Shown: positions 1 to 15,400, counted from the first letter of the stretch. The stretch: DNA of 64,000 bases from Azorinus chamasolen (GCA_963576725.1 OY755252.1:21724450-21788449), one strand, 5' to 3'. Notes: generated by a model from the sequence alone, not told the origin. Made by a program: numbers and translations.

Positions 1-223
1 CTTATCACACTTTCTGGACGTGTTTGTTGCACGCAAATGTCGTAGCATGTTTTCGGTACATATTTGTTTCACGCAAACGTCATAACATACTTTCCGTACG
101 TGTTTGAAGCATTTTATTACATTGCAATGGTTATTATTAATTAGAGCGATGCATTGGGTATCAAAAACGATTAAGGACTAAAACTATTGCCGAACACACG
201 TGCCATAATGTGTTGCATTTCAG

Positions 224-498
224 CTTGTGCTGCCATACGGAACATACGTGGAAGCACTTATCCGGGACAATCCTTGGAATGGACAGTTTGATGAAAATGA
301 CCGTGTAATGGAGGTTGATTTAAAACCGTCAATCCATGACTCAGACGGCGGTGCTTTGGGTCTCTGTGGGAAGGTTGATGACAACAACTGTCTGGATGAC
401 TTTCACGACCGAGAAGGGAACAAAATAGATAAAAATGATAACTGTGATCGAACACTTAATATAAATAATCAACCAAAGGATTTCATAAACGCATGGAG
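224..498 (+). CDS. VWDE-like exon 1 of window: end of vWF type D domain
   Basis: The acceptor is tgcatttcag ending at 223 and the donor is gttagt at 499. The exon reads in phase 0 from LVLPYGTYVEALIRD. It contains the GLCGKVDDNNCLDDF motif (D-domain GLCG signature and the following Asp-rich loop) and ends with KDFINAWR, which matches the 'F-I-x-S/A-W-R' end of VWDE D domains. It stops after two bases of a codon. Upstream (1-223) is intron, with about three degenerate ~48 bp direct repeats over 1-110. Confidence 0.85.
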
Positions 499-3400
499 GT
501 TAGTGATTACATTTGTATCTTTTCGTTCAAAGTTTTGCAGTTAGTTTTGTTAGATATACGGATTTTCTTTTACATACATGTAATTACATATGCGTTCCAA
601 AGTACGTCCTATAGAAATGGTAAAGATTAAGGTTGACTTGGAATAAAGACAATACTAGCGTTGGGTTACCAATTTTAATATAGCAATGGAGGCTATGAAT
701 TTTAATATGACTTTTCCATTAACACCACTTATCATACTCTCAACAGCGTCACTCATGCTTCTGAAAATCTGTTCAGCGATGACTACGTTATTGAGATAAA
801 CGAAACAGCTATATACCGTGTGTGTAATTGCCCTAAAACCACAGATGGGACGGACCAAGGTACCGATACAACCTCTGATTATATCCCATGTAACCCTAAC
901 ACGGCTGCAGTATGCATGCGAGGAACAACTTTGGGGGAACATAGCTGTGATAGCCCTCTCGACGGAGGCGTTCTGTAAGAGCGAAACCAAAAATCCCAGT
1001 TGTAAAGATAACCAAGTTACAGGACAATATGAAGATAGAGGTAAATCGTTCTCGCCACAGCTTCTATGTTTTCGATCAGCCTGTCACTAAATGATTTACC
1101 ACAACCAATACTGCAGTCGTTATCGTTACGACTAATTGTTATATCTAATTTTGCAACTCCAACGGAAACATATCAAACTCAACAGCTGTTAATTAGGATA
1201 GGAAACACTGGTAATGCAGGTCTCTAGTTTTATTTGTACCAGGGGTCTCCAGCTCCGAACGTGTCCAAGCTAGGGACTGGTTATCCAGACGGGATTGGTT
1301 GTTGTATGAAATGCAACATAGCACTCAGTTTTTTGAAATCGTTTATTACATATGTAATATTTCATAATGTTCCGACAAGATGTGCGGTGGTCTAGTGGTA
1401 ACATGCTTGACGATCAGTCCGGAGGTCCGGGGTCCAAATTCCGGTCCCTCCAGGAAATTTCAGAGACGCTTTTCCGTGTCTCCCACCCGCACTTCCTCTC
1501 CACCCAGTGGTTAAAATGGGTACCTGTGAGGGTCACTCGCCGGTACTGCGGCTGCATGATTGTGCCATATGTTAGCAGTGCTATATATTGTAGGCCAATA
1601 ACTCAATGACCAGGGGAGTAAATGTACAGTCGGCTTAGCGGTCATTCGGATTGAAAGTAGACTATAACTAGGTACTTTACATATAAACCTTAAAGTAAAC
1701 AAACAAAATTTAATGACCAGCCATTCGAAGACACACACAAATATTTTGATCATTTATTCCTTACATATCGTTGAAATTAGGCGTATGCTCTTTAATCCGT
1801 AAAGGAAGATATCATGTCACTTACAATCGATATATGCAGGCTGCATATATCCTAATATCATTCTGTGATTCCAACGCTGTGACTAATATGTATTTAAATT
1901 ATAGCTAATGTTTTAGTAAAACTGTATCGGAGTGACATTTTCTTTTGACGCGGGTCAACTATATATCATTAATTACAGAAGAGAGAAACTGTAAACCAAA
2001 ACTGGACTGAAGCCATGGCACAAGAATACTGTTCCAAATACATGGACGATTCAGCAGTGTTTGCCTTATGTGGCAATGTGCCGCATGCTCGCCCATATGA
2101 AGCTGTGGAAACGTGTGTTATGGACATACTTGTGAGTTATCGCAGCTTGAAATTTGAAATGATACATTCAGGTTTTGCAAGGAAAGTATGTCAATACACG
2201 TTACAGTACGTCTTAATACTTGTGCAAACTGGTACCAACTATCATATAACCCGGTTAGAGTCATGCCCATAACCTTGTTACTACATGTTGAAACTGTCTG
2301 TAGTGAATCAGCTTAACTGTTTCCGCGCCAAAGTTCTAATTGTCGTCTGCAATCCATTTTTTGTTAAATCATTAGGTACAATAAGGAAATGAGATAATGA
2401 AATGCAAATTTCAAAGAAATAAAGCACAACTATAGAAAAAGATATTGAGACAAAAAGTGAAGTCCCTGGTCAGACGCCGCCTTCAAAAGGTGGCGTCTGA
2501 TCTGGGACTGCACAATTTGTCTTGGTGCATTATGCGACATTGGCGGTGAGTGTTGTTATACTTTCTGATCCTTCGAGATCATGAATTTCAGTACTTTTTG
2601 TTCTGAAAATTGAATACCGCTTAAGCCGGTGCCAGGGGGCGTGAGCAGTGTTGCACTTTCAATTACTGCTCATAAACTCAATAAAACCGAGTCTGCAATT
2701 TTCTCCTTTTGTGTTGCAATTTTTGCTTTCGGGGGATAACCTCTCTTCAGAATTAATGGCGTTTACACCGTTCATAATATCTCTTTTAACCGAAGAGTTG
2801 TATACCGGTGTGGTAGTTTGAACATAACTTGTAACGGAAAAAGTGCAAACATTACATTGCTAACCATATTTGCGGAACTTTCAACATATCTGCAATTTTC
2901 TCCTTTTGTGTTGCAATTTTTGCTTTCGTGGGATCACCTCTCTTCAGAATTTATAATTTTCATAACAACAGGTGTTAAGTGATTGTTTGACGGCCGTAAA
3001 ACGTCGCTCCGTACTTCATTCTCAGTGTTGTTATACTTTATGATCCTTCGAGATCATGAATTTCAGTACTTTTTGTTCTGAAAATTGAATACCGCTTAAA
3101 CTGGTGCTAGGGGCGAGAGCAGTGTTGCACTTTCAATTACTTCTCATGAACAGACTCAATAAAACCGAGTCTGCAATTTTCTCCTTTTGTGTTGCAATTT
3201 TTGCTTTCGGGAGATCACCTCTTCTCAGAATTTATAGAACATTTTGAATATGAGTGTAGACAAAAATATCGCAAAGACCAAATTGGTGCGTCTTAGCAGG
3301 GTGTCATTTTTAATTCGGTAGAGACTCTTGTAAAGTGTTCTTATATCATTCTATGTTGTGAAACTGATTAGACGAATGTATCTTAAATTAGCGTCTTTCG

Positions 3401-6400
3401 TAATTGTGGTTATAATTTGGAATTTAGGAGAAATTCACGTTTTGTCATTGTTATTAAACATTTTATATATTAATATATATATACTCAAAAATATTTAAGG
3501 GTCAGTGGTACTTTTCCCATAGGGTTTATGCAATGACCCTACGTCTTTGGCATCCTGTATTTTCCATATACATAATTGAATTTCGACAAAATTTACAAGA
3601 AATATTGTCAAAGTTTCACACTACAGATTCCAGTGAGACTGAGTTATGCCAACGTCCTATGAATGAAAACACAAAATTTGGTAATTTTTGAAATTCTCTA
3701 AAAAATAATTTCATTTTACTCTTATCTGGAATACCAGTAAACATGATTTTGGTATGTTAAACATTTTGGCAAACCTTTTCATGTTCCATTATTTCCAATA
3801 TCGATTTGAATTTCGATTTCCAGGGTAAGGAAAACTCCTATTGAAAATTATGCATTTTTTTTGTGAAAAACATCGTTTTACAATTGTTTTCACCACGGAG
3901 GTGCGTAAGACTGTCGCAGTCGTTAATGGAACCTCTAACAATAATTCCTGCACATTTGGAGGAGATCAAGAGATATTTGTGAAATATATGAGATACCAAA
4001 GTTAATGTAGTGAATGCATTGAGCCCTATGGGAAACTGACCAGTGGCCCTTAAAATTTTTGTTGTGTATATTCCGTAAGCTATTAGTATAGTCTCGTGTT
4101 TCAAGGGGGCGGGGTTCCTTCAATTGGTTTATCAAATATTATCAGAGTGTCAAACAGTTTGGACTCGATACATCGAGTTACTGTTTGCAAATGGTATCAC
4201 GGACTCGCCTTTGGTGACGAACGAGTTAACCTGCTAACAGTGACTTGACTGGCATTTGCAAACGACTTGGCTCCTGATCAGACGGCGACTACTTCGGTAA
4301 ATGAATGAGTCATACAGGAAACAACATATACAAAACACACAGTCGTCCTAACAGCACCATGGCGAAAATGAATTGTAAATGTATATGCCTATCAGAAGAC
4401 AAAAAGAGGCACATACATATACATGTATAACAACAATATAGGGGCGTGGAAGTACCAGTCAATGACAAGTGTCACTGGGGGTTTAACCGGTTTAGGGGAG
4501 CCACATCGCACATTTATTCCATCCACATTCTAAACGACAGTGTAAATTAACACATCCCTTCGCTGATTAATCTACAACAACCGCAATACTTTATTGGGAC
4601 TCGGGTAATAAATATCCCGTTGCTCGAACATGTATATAATAAATGTATACTTTAAACCAGAGCATGAGAAGGAAGACAACGTGATTACTGTTTTTCAAAC
4701 ATGAATATGTTTTGCTGAATGTTATAGTTAACCAATGGACCAGTGTGGGCTGCATTATCTATGGAGAACATGCAAACGGCGTGCTTATCTGAGCTCGAGA
4801 GGAATACCACGTTACGCGAATCTAGTGATGACGAACCATCTATTGCAGAAATTATAGAAGAAAAGGCGTGTCCCGTTAACTGCTCAGGTGTTGGCACGTG
4901 TGTAAAAGGTATGAGCTATAACATAATAAATTGCATTAACTCTACTTCTAACTTTTATTATATGATGGCCAACGATAACAAATAATTATGTTTGTGTTGG
5001 GTGTTATCCGCATTAAGTTTCGTTTCCTTCATGCATTTGCACTATTTTTCACAAACACCCGATTTCTATGATTATTATCTTCAAGAACAATGGTTAAATG
5101 AATACAATAAACGAATTACACTACAGTTACTTACCAAACATTAACCTTAGCCTGCAGATAAATTCATCTTTTAAGGTTTTCATTTTCTTCTTATTTGTTT
5201 AACCCTGTCCTCTCGGCGGGATTCAAACTGTTTCGACACGCCAATTAGATCACACTTAACAGGCGATAGGTGGATTGCTGGATTTTAAAATACATTTCCC
5301 CTTCTTTACCCATGCCCTGTTGTACAATTACATATATCTTCACTGTGTACAAGTATTTCGCTGTGCAATCACTGCTGAGGAGTGCACTGGTTGCACAATC
5401 AACTTGTAAATAGTGCAGACCCTGATGAGACAGCTCCTGCAGGAGCTGTCTCATCTGGGTCTTCACTATTTACAGGCACGTATAGTGACGTGAATAGCAA
5501 GCGAAGGGTTAATTATTCTGTTTTATACTAAGGTCAGTGCGAATGTAACCAAGGATATGGAGCGTCAGACTGTTCCATTGACTTATCAAGACCGCCTGTT
5601 ATTTCTGGTTTGCTTGACGACGGCCTTTGTGATGAGCGGCATCTCGCGTGTGATCATGCGTACGTCTTCGGGCATATATTTACTGACGTAGATAACCTCA
5701 CATGCAAATTTGAGGAATTTTCAGTAAGTATTCAGCAATGTTTCATTCACTATGTGAAGTTCATTCTATAAGATGATTGACACATTGATCTAATACTTAA
5801 GTAGTTCATGTGGTTCCAGTAGGTACTACTTTGCTTTTGAAATAGTATTTTCATATCAAAAACAAGGAAAACTGTTTTCTGTGAATGTTTATTATAATTT
5901 TAATATTCGTCTTTCTTTGGACAGATCACTGAATTATTTATGGAAATGTGAATGAATTCCGCCTGCATAGAACATATTTATAGTGTAATGTGTTCCCTGA
6001 ACGTTCTCTATATTAAGTAATACAGTAACACCTCTCTATAACGGTCACTAAATTACACCAAGTAGTGTGTGCTCCTATAGGAGCGTTCTGTTTTACTTTC
6101 ACCCTGCTTTCAGCAACCACCTGCCCAAAACACCAACTAATTAACACAATTTAGTGATCGTTATAGAGAGGTTTTACTGTATACTATAAACGTTAATGAA
6201 TGATAGAAACGTATCTATGTCTTAACTGTGTTTTATGATGATCAGTTGACAGTCGACGGCGTTAGAAGTACTGGAAGTACATTCTTTAACCCTGGTGAGT
6301 TTGAAACTCTAATTGAGGTAATGTGTCCGTTGCATCAAGTTCGACACAAAAGATACGTTCGGGGAAACCAGGATGACGTGTTTGTAATAGGCTACAGTGT

Positions 6401-9400
6401 GTCTGTTAGCAATGATGGGAACATGTACGAGAAAGGACATGACCTCTTCGTGTATGACTCGGAATGCCAACGTGTTGAGAGATTGGACGACCAGGTTCAT
6501 TTCAGACTCGAGGTGAAGTACACTTACACATGTTCTTACTTAATGCAACATTTTCATATACAATGACACGATGGCTGGTGTTGTTATTGTTGACACGATA
6601 GCATAACATGATAAAGGCAGTGATGTGTAATAATAGTAACACAAACAACATCAATAACAACAACACCAATAATAATAATTATAGGCAGTGATGTGTAATA
6701 ATAGTAATACAAACAACATCAATAACAACAACACCAATAATAATAATTATAATGATGAAATAAAAATGAAGGTGTGATGACGAGTCACTAGTAGCTGCTG
6801 TAGTAGATTTGTTGGTAGTCATTGGACAATGCTTGTGATAACATTGACTAGAACAAAAGCAGAACCAAACCAACACCTAAACAAAACTAAGCGATGGTAA
6901 AGCTGAAAGAAATAACCATGACATTTCAGGAAGACTATTGCTTCATTGAAAACAGCTGTGTGAAAAGTGGTGAGCGTAATTCGCAGCACAATTGCTCCGT
7001 CTGCGATGTTGGAAACTCAACATTATCTTGGACAGTTGACCATTCTATTGAAGGTAAGAGTTATACAACAAAATCACTATACTTTAACCCTTTACTCCAT
7101 TAATATTTATGATAGAAACTCTGCCACCATGAATATAAAGTAGATAAAGTGTTATAATAGCTAATAGACACAGAAATGTTTAGGCTAATGCGGAAACTGT
7201 AGAATCATATCTATATCATAAACTAACAGAGCAGATCCGGATCAAAGGCGTATAAACTATAAAGGCGTATTTATGGAGTAAAAAGTTAAGAAATATGCAT
7301 CTAAAGTAGACATAAATCAAACTAACGTAAGTTTGTCCAACTGCATTTGCAATTAATGAGTTGTTACTATTTAAAAAGAGTAAAACATACCAAAAAATCT
7401 GCTGTAAATATGCAAATATACCTAATATATTGACACAACACTGGCGCTGCTCCTCAAAGAAAGGAACGCTTTAAGCAATCATGTAATCTAGAAACCTTAA
7501 TGTATTTTATCATATTTTCTGGTCCTTCGGGAACATTAGTTTTGATGTTATTAGTTTTGAAAATTGAATACTGCTTAAGCCGGTGCTAGGGGCGTGAGTA
7601 GTGTTGCACTTTTAATTACTACTCATGAACAGACTCAATAAAACGAGTCTGCTGTTTTCTCTTTTTGCATTTTGACTTTTGCTTTCTAAGGACCACCCAT
7701 TTACAGAATATTTGTACTTATTTGGCACAATATGGGGGTTTATGCAATGTCCATAACTGATATTTTGTACAATACACGATATCCTATTTAATAATATTTA
7801 CGCACTATTCTTGGAACCAGGACTAGTATCATCTTTAAGATATTGTAGTTGTTACCCATAATATTTCGTATGAGCTTCTCAATTTTTTTTTTAATAAAAG
7901 CTTTTTAAATAGTTATTAATACATTTATGTATTGTTACATTGACATTCGATTGTCGTATTTAAACTATTTAACAACCAATGCCGCCAAACCGTACCACGG
8001 CAAATTATACAATCCCGGAGCAGGTGTCACCTAGGCAGTTCACCAATTGTTCTATGTTTGCGGATTCTTCCTTTGAAATTTATCTCACTTCGTCATTTAA
8101 CCGAAATGTTTTACCAACATTTGAGTTGTAAATGACAATTAAAATTTAGAAATTAGAAACAGTTTATCATGCTAAAGGCGTTATAACCTAACATGTGCAA
8201 ACAGATTGGATCCACATGACACACTAAGTATCACAGCGTTTCATCAGGACCCAAGCTGAATGAAATCGATCAGTAGTTTCTAAAGCGTTTAAACAGACAG
8301 TTATTAGTAAAACAGTAACGGATTCTCTTGCTGAATTTTAAAATACATTTCTCCTTCTTTACCCATGCCCTGTTGTATAATTACATATATCTTCACTGTG
8401 TACAAGTATTTCGCTGTGTAATCACTGCTGTGGAGTGCTCTGGTTGCACAATCAACTTGTAAATAGTGCAGACCTTGATGTGCAGGAGCTGTCTCATCTG
8501 GGTCTTCACTATTTACAGGTAGGTATATTGACGTGAATAGCAGGCGAACAGTTAAGTAGACTTCATTTTTTTCAGCTGGAGAAATGCTACGATTCACTGA
8601 GTTATAAAAGTGTTTCATCCACACGAGATTGTTTCAGATATGAACAAGAATATGTATGCATGTTGCGCCATTTAACTTTGTTGAACAGAAAGTGACATTA
8701 ATATTAGACATATGTCAAATAAATTCACATTTAAATAGACGTTGATATTACGGTAAAGGGAAGTTAACTGGTTTTAACTCGAGTGTTTTTTCGTGATTTA
8801 GAAAATGTAGAATTATTGTTGATTTATTAAATTCGTTTACTGGAACGCTTTGCATACTGTGTTTACTACATATCACAGTAAACGAACATTGATTTGAAAT
8901 CCGCTACATAATGATAGTATTGACGATACATCATTTCATAGGATGTGAACATGATGATGGACAACTTCCGGATGAACAACCCCCAGATGAAAGTGAAGAC
9001 GGCAAAGTGTCCCAACAACGTGAAGAAAATGGGAAAACAAACTATCTTTGGATCATTGGGGTTGCTTCAGGGGTGGTTGTAGGAGCTGCGGTGGCAACAA
9101 TTATCATTGTAAAGCTTCTCATGAGAAGGTTTGTATCAAAGCATACGGGGTACAGAAGGCGGTCATAACATCTGATCCCATACTGATCTTTTGGCAATAC
9201 ATTTAATATCTGGTCTTGTTCTACACTGTTTGCATATATAATATATTCACGAATTCTAAGAGTCAAGACATCACAGACAAAGCATAAGTTTCTTTCTGAG
9301 ATTAGAAAGAAGTAACTTGTTTAACGCTGGCGTAAGATGCTTGTGGTAATGTTCAAGCATCATGGGCACCATTCGGTACCCCCAGTGTGGCACAGAGGCA

Positions 9401-12400
9401 TCATCAGGGGACACTTGCTAGATTGTCACGTCACTCAGTGTGAAGTTCCCGAGCATCTTTACGAGTCCCTCTCCCACACAACCGTTACGATCCCCGATAT
9501 TCTTACGAGCCCCCTTTCTCCTCATTGACGCTGGTTATATTAGATACAATCTGATGACGGAGGAAATCAACCTCACATATATACATGCGTGTTTAGATTT
9601 GCGCGACCGATTCCAGACTTCAAATAAAATTGCAAACCAAAATAGCAAGACAGAATCAGAGCACTTTTGTTTATTGATGTCAGGGTCCATGCTTATAAAG
9701 CTTTTAGTTGAGTCTTAGTTTCTTTCTCAAGCTTTTGATTGGTCAGATTTGAGTTCTCAAGCTTTTGATTGGTCAGATTTGAGCCAAAGGCTCAAATCTG
9801 ACCAATCAAAAGCTTGAGAACGTTCTCAGACTCAACTGAAAGTTTTATAAGCATGGACCCAGTACACCAAATATAATCCAAGAACGCATGGTCAAGAGAA
9901 ATGGATTTGCTCCAATATATAATTACGTGCCATTACAACAGACACTGTCTCGGCGACGTACACATTACTTCGTACACGTACAGTTATATATCCAACGAAA
10001 ACCTTAGTGATATAAATATATATCTAGGAGAACAATGGACAATATGAAATCTGAAATTCGTTAGTTCATCACAGTAGAGTCCTACAAATGCGACCACATA
10101 ATGTATGAACACAGAAATCTGTTAGAGCAGATATTTGCGTAATGCATGGCAAAAGTAATACGGACGACTCCGGTAGGAGCGTTTTGCATAACTCTTGTCC
10201 TGTATTAAGCTACCACCTGTTTTATAATTTGAAATCAGACTCACCCAGTGGTGTTTTTGCTACTGACCGTGCCAAGGCGGTACTCTCTTTGTCACCATTC
10301 CTTTTGTTTGCCTTGCGTCTTTGTGCTTGTGATTTTGTTCATGTGTGGAACGTTTGTCTCTGGTTCTAGTGTGTCTTGGTGTTTTCTGTGTTCATCTCGT
10401 GTGTGTGTGTGCGTTTGGGTGTGTGGTTGTGTGTGTAAGTATGTGTGTCATGCTGTCTATTGGTGTTTTGGTGGTGGTTGCGTCTTGTATGTGGCTTTGC
10501 CTGCTTGACTTTACTACTTTTCCATTTGTTTGAATTGTTGTATTTGCGAGGCCTTAGTGTACAGCATTTAATATGCTCTGAAGACTAATACGTTTTAATT
10601 TGTAGTGCTCTATCGTTGTGAGGTAGTTTGCATGGCAATTATTTTGGATCACCGATGACATTCCACAAGTTTAGTGTCTATACCGTGTGTGTCTCACCTG
10701 TTTTGAATAAGACAGAGGAAACCTGTGTAGAAACACACAAAATGTCATTGATCTGAGTATAACTAATGCAAAGATTTGCTCTATGAAGAAATGTACCCCA
10801 AATATTTTTGCTTGACTATATAAGAATAACTATGCTAATAGTTTTGACGAGCCAAAATACAGCTTAACTTCAACCCTACTAGCATAGATATTCATTTATC
10901 ATGCAACACCAACAATAAATGAAGAAAATGAAGAAAACGAAAATTTGCTCAAACGGTTTCGTCCCCTGAATAAAATACATGCAAGTGCAATATACGTGAG
11001 GTAATATTGGGGGACAGTGACGTCATCGACTTTTACAACATAAACAATCTTGATTTAATCCTTTTATATGGATTAATAGTCGAGGCAAAGGTGAGCACAT
11101 GTGTTAAATTAAATTGTTTATATTTAATTCTGCCTTTTTCGTCCTTCTGTTTTACTCAGGGAGCCAGTAGTGCCTACCGTGCACCCCCTAGACTTTTTTC
11201 ATGGGCACCAAAATGTTCAGAAAAGTGTCCTGAATCAGAATCGCGAATGTACTCAAACTTAAATTCTTTTAGGCTATGTGTATTTTAACCGTTTCCATGG
11301 CAACCCCCCAGTTTTCGTAATGATGACCAATACCTACAAATTCGCCCATATCACAGCCAGTTTTTGTCCTAAAACTATAAAACTGGCACCAAATGGAAGA
11401 TAAGACATTGTGCTTTTATTTCTAACTTGTTGTTTTAAATTACCTTATTTGCATACTCATGAATATTAATGAGAACATTACAAATAGTAAAAAAAGTATA
11501 GAAATAACGTAAACCTTTCATTTTTTATCCTACAAATATCAGAAAATAACTTCAAATGCAGTTTAACATGATGACGAAACCCCCAGGAAACAAAATATCC
11601 AATTTGAGGACCATAGCTTTAATTTTAAGCACCTTTTTCACCGTTTCCATGGCAACACCCTAGTTTTCGTAATGATGGTCCGTACCTGCAAAATCGTTCA
11701 CATCACAGCCAGTTTTTGTCCAAAACCTATAAAACTGGTACCAAATTGGAGATAGGACATTGTGCTTTTATTTCCAGTTTTTTTAAATTACCTTATTTGC
11801 ATACTCATGAATATTAATCAGAACATTAAAAATAGTAAAAACAATATAGAAATTTTGTGCTCGGCATACTGCGAAACATGGTATTTTCAATATTGTTTCT
11901 CTTTGTTTTCTTATCACTAATTAATATTCATGAGGATACAAATAAGGTAATTTGCATAAAGTGAACCAAACATTAAGATTCATACATCAGCTACCGGGTA
12001 TATGTTTTATATCATTTATAATTATCGCCAAAGTAGGCCGCAGTATCTTTGTATGTTGCAGGTATGTAAACACTCTGTAATACGAACAATGAGGTTAGAA
12101 TGGTTGCCTAGGAAACAGATATATCACCATCAGTGCTATATAATTTGTCCCAAATTTATTTATCTAACAATCTTGGTGATATTCAGTGATCATAGGAAAC
12201 TTTAGCTAACCATTTTCCATATTTGTTTGCTTTATAAGAGAAAGACTGGTGTCTGTCGAAAATTTCAACATATATTACTGTTCTCATAAATATTCATACA
12301 TATGCAAATTAGTTTATATCAGAAAAGTAATATTTACTATTAAAGCAATGCCTCATATCTATGTTTGTAACAATTGAGTTCATGATTCATCAAAAATAAC

Positions 12401-15400
12401 CGAGATCTAGCGGAGTATTACAGTTGGATGTCAACTTTCCAAAATTTGTGAAAGGATCGGTTACCATGGAAACCGTTACAATCTTACTTACAGTTCATTG
12501 TTTGGGTATCAATTAAGATGATTAGCTTTCTGAGTATTTTTTCATCATTTTAAACTACATTTGAAGTTGTTTTCTGATATTGGTAGGATAAAAATTGAGA
12601 GGTTTACGTTATTTCTGTATTTGTTTTTGCTATTTTTTAATTATTCTCCTTAATATTCATGTGTATGCAAATAAGGTAAGTCCTAATTATAACTTTTAAA
12701 CCAAAGCACTCTGTCTTAGCTTTAATTCGGTACCAGTTTTATACAGTTAGCACAAATACTTCCTGTGATGTGGAAGATTTTTGCAGGTAGGTGTCGACTA
12801 ACAAAACTCTGTGAACTGTGTGTCATCAGGTTAAACTGCATTTGAAATTGTTTTCTGATATTTGAAGGATAAAAAGTGAATAGTTTACATTATTTACGTT
12901 ATTTCTATCTTGTTTTTACTATTTTTAATGTTCTGATTAATATTCATGAGTATGCAAATAAGGTAATTTAAAAAAAAAACTGGAAATAAAAGCACAATGT
13001 CCTATCTCCAATTTGGTACCAGTTTTATAGGTTTTGGACAAAAACTGGCTGTGATATGGACGATTTTGCAGGTACGGACCATCATTACGAAAACTAGGGT
13101 GTTGTCATGGAAACGGTGAAAATGGTGCTTAAAATTAAAGCTATGGTCCTCAAATTGGATATTTTGTTTCCTGGGGGTTTCGTCATCATGTTAAACTGCA
13201 TTTGAAGTTATTTTCTGATATTTGTAGGATAAAAAAATGAAAAGTTTACGTTATTTCTATACTTTTTTTACTATTTTTAATGTTCTCATTAATATTCATG
13301 AGTATGCAAATAAGGTAATTTAAAACAACAAGTTAGAAATAAAAGCACAATGTCTTATCTTCCATTTGGTACCAGTTTTATAGTTTTAGGACAAAAACTG
13401 GCTGTGATATGGGCGAATTTATAGGTATGGGTCATCATTACGAAAACTGGGGGGTTGCCATGGAAACGGTTAAAATACACATAGCCTAAAAGAATTTAAG
13501 TTTGAGTACATTCGCGATTCTGATTCAGGACACTTTTCTGAACATTTTGGTACCCATGAAAAAAGTCTAGGGGGGGGGGGGGGGTGCACGGTAGGCACTA
13601 CTGGCTCCCTGAGTATTTTCCTCCTATTTGCTGAACCAAACTTGCATCCCAGTGGGGTCAGTACACATGCACTATACCTCACAAAATACAGCGTCTGTGT
13701 GGAAAATATTATCCTAGTGTCTATATTTGGTGACGTTGCATGATAAATAAAGGTTTACCCTTGTGGCGAATACCTGTGTCAATGCTATAAAAAAAACAGA
13801 ATATTAACACACAAACTATCATTGATCTGAGTATTACTAATGCAAAGATTTTATATATGAAGAAATGTACCCCATTGTTTGCCCTTGTTACGAATGCATT
13901 GGCAAAACAATTACAACCAGGTTGTGACATATTACTAATTGCTCTTACAACATGTTTAATTGATATTTTTATGCCCCCGTGTCGACAGCATTATATTTTG
14001 CACCTGTCCGTCCGTCTGTCCGTCCGTCTTTCCGTGCGTCACGCTTTGCTATAATGTGATATATATCAGTAATTTATACACTTATACATATGAAACTCCA
14101 CAAACACATTAATCACCATCTTTGCTATTATTTGGCACCCTACACATGCTGCCCGCAAGCCCAATGTCAAGGTCAACTGAAATGTTACGTGCAGTTGTTT
14201 GTCACATTTACGTGCAGTTGGTTGTAACAGTTTGTTCATCGTCTAATATCTCCCTAACCACAGTAGCTATTTACATGGAATTGCACATACACAAAAATAT
14301 CATCTATACTTCCATTGCACACCCAACTCATGCTGCCCACAAGCCCAAGGTCAAGGTCAAATGTAACGTGCAGTTGGTTGTAACCGTTTTTTCATCGTCT
14401 CCCTAACCACTGTAGCTATTGCCACGGAATTGCATATGCACATTAAACACCATCCATACTGTCATTGCGCACCCAGCCCAGGCTGCCTGTAAGCCCAAGG
14501 TCAAGGTCGAATTATGTGCAGCTAGGCAAGCACCACCACGGGGGCATCGCTGTGTCTTACAGACACAATTTCCTGGTTAAAATATGTACTGTTAATCCGT
14601 GATTATCTAAACACTACAATAAGCATTAACAGCGACCTTAAATACGGGTGGCAGCTTTATACTAGGTGGAAGTATTACAGAAAGTTTCCTAAAAACCGAA
14701 GTGGTGACTTAGACACACTGTATGATCGGATCTATATAATTTCATAAGCAAACAGAACATACCGTATAGGAGCCGTCTGATCTTATCTAACCTCTTTGCA
14801 AATGCATGGAAATGCGTTTATATGAAGGACAGGGTGAAAACAAATGTGTCGTTGTTATTGATGGGATGAATACAATGCCGGTTCTAATCCGTTTGTAGCA
14901 AGGCTTTTGTAGTTCGACAGAGGCTTAGTGTTTACATTCGGGTATTTATTGTTCACCTTACCTCAGCGACCGACTGTCTCAGAGATTTGGGAAAAGTGGC
15001 GTTTGAAAATTATTTTTTAAGATTATAATATTTACAGAGGTCCAGTGAAGATAAATAAATAAAGTAAATTTAAACAGTTTAAAGAATAGCCCCTTTGTTT
15101 ATTTGACTGTAAGCAGGTATCAGCTATCAGTGTCCTTAAAATTGTCAATTCTAATATATTTAATTAAACCTTCTCAACCCTCTCTTGCTGAATTTTAAAA
15201 TACATTTCTCCTTCTTTGACCATGCTCTGTTGTATAATTACATATATCTTCACTGTGTACAAGTATTTCGCTGTGCAATCACTGCTGTGGAGTGCACTGG
15301 TTGCACACTCAACTTGTAAATAGTGCAGACCCTGATGAGACAGCTCCTGCAGGAGCTGTCTCATCTGGGTCTTCACTATTTACAGGTAGGTATATTGACG

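Noticed and set aside
2530..3240. Family E as paired LTRs of one retrotransposon
   Set aside because: The two copies are only ~430 bases apart with no internal region, and solo copies are scattered in both orientations.
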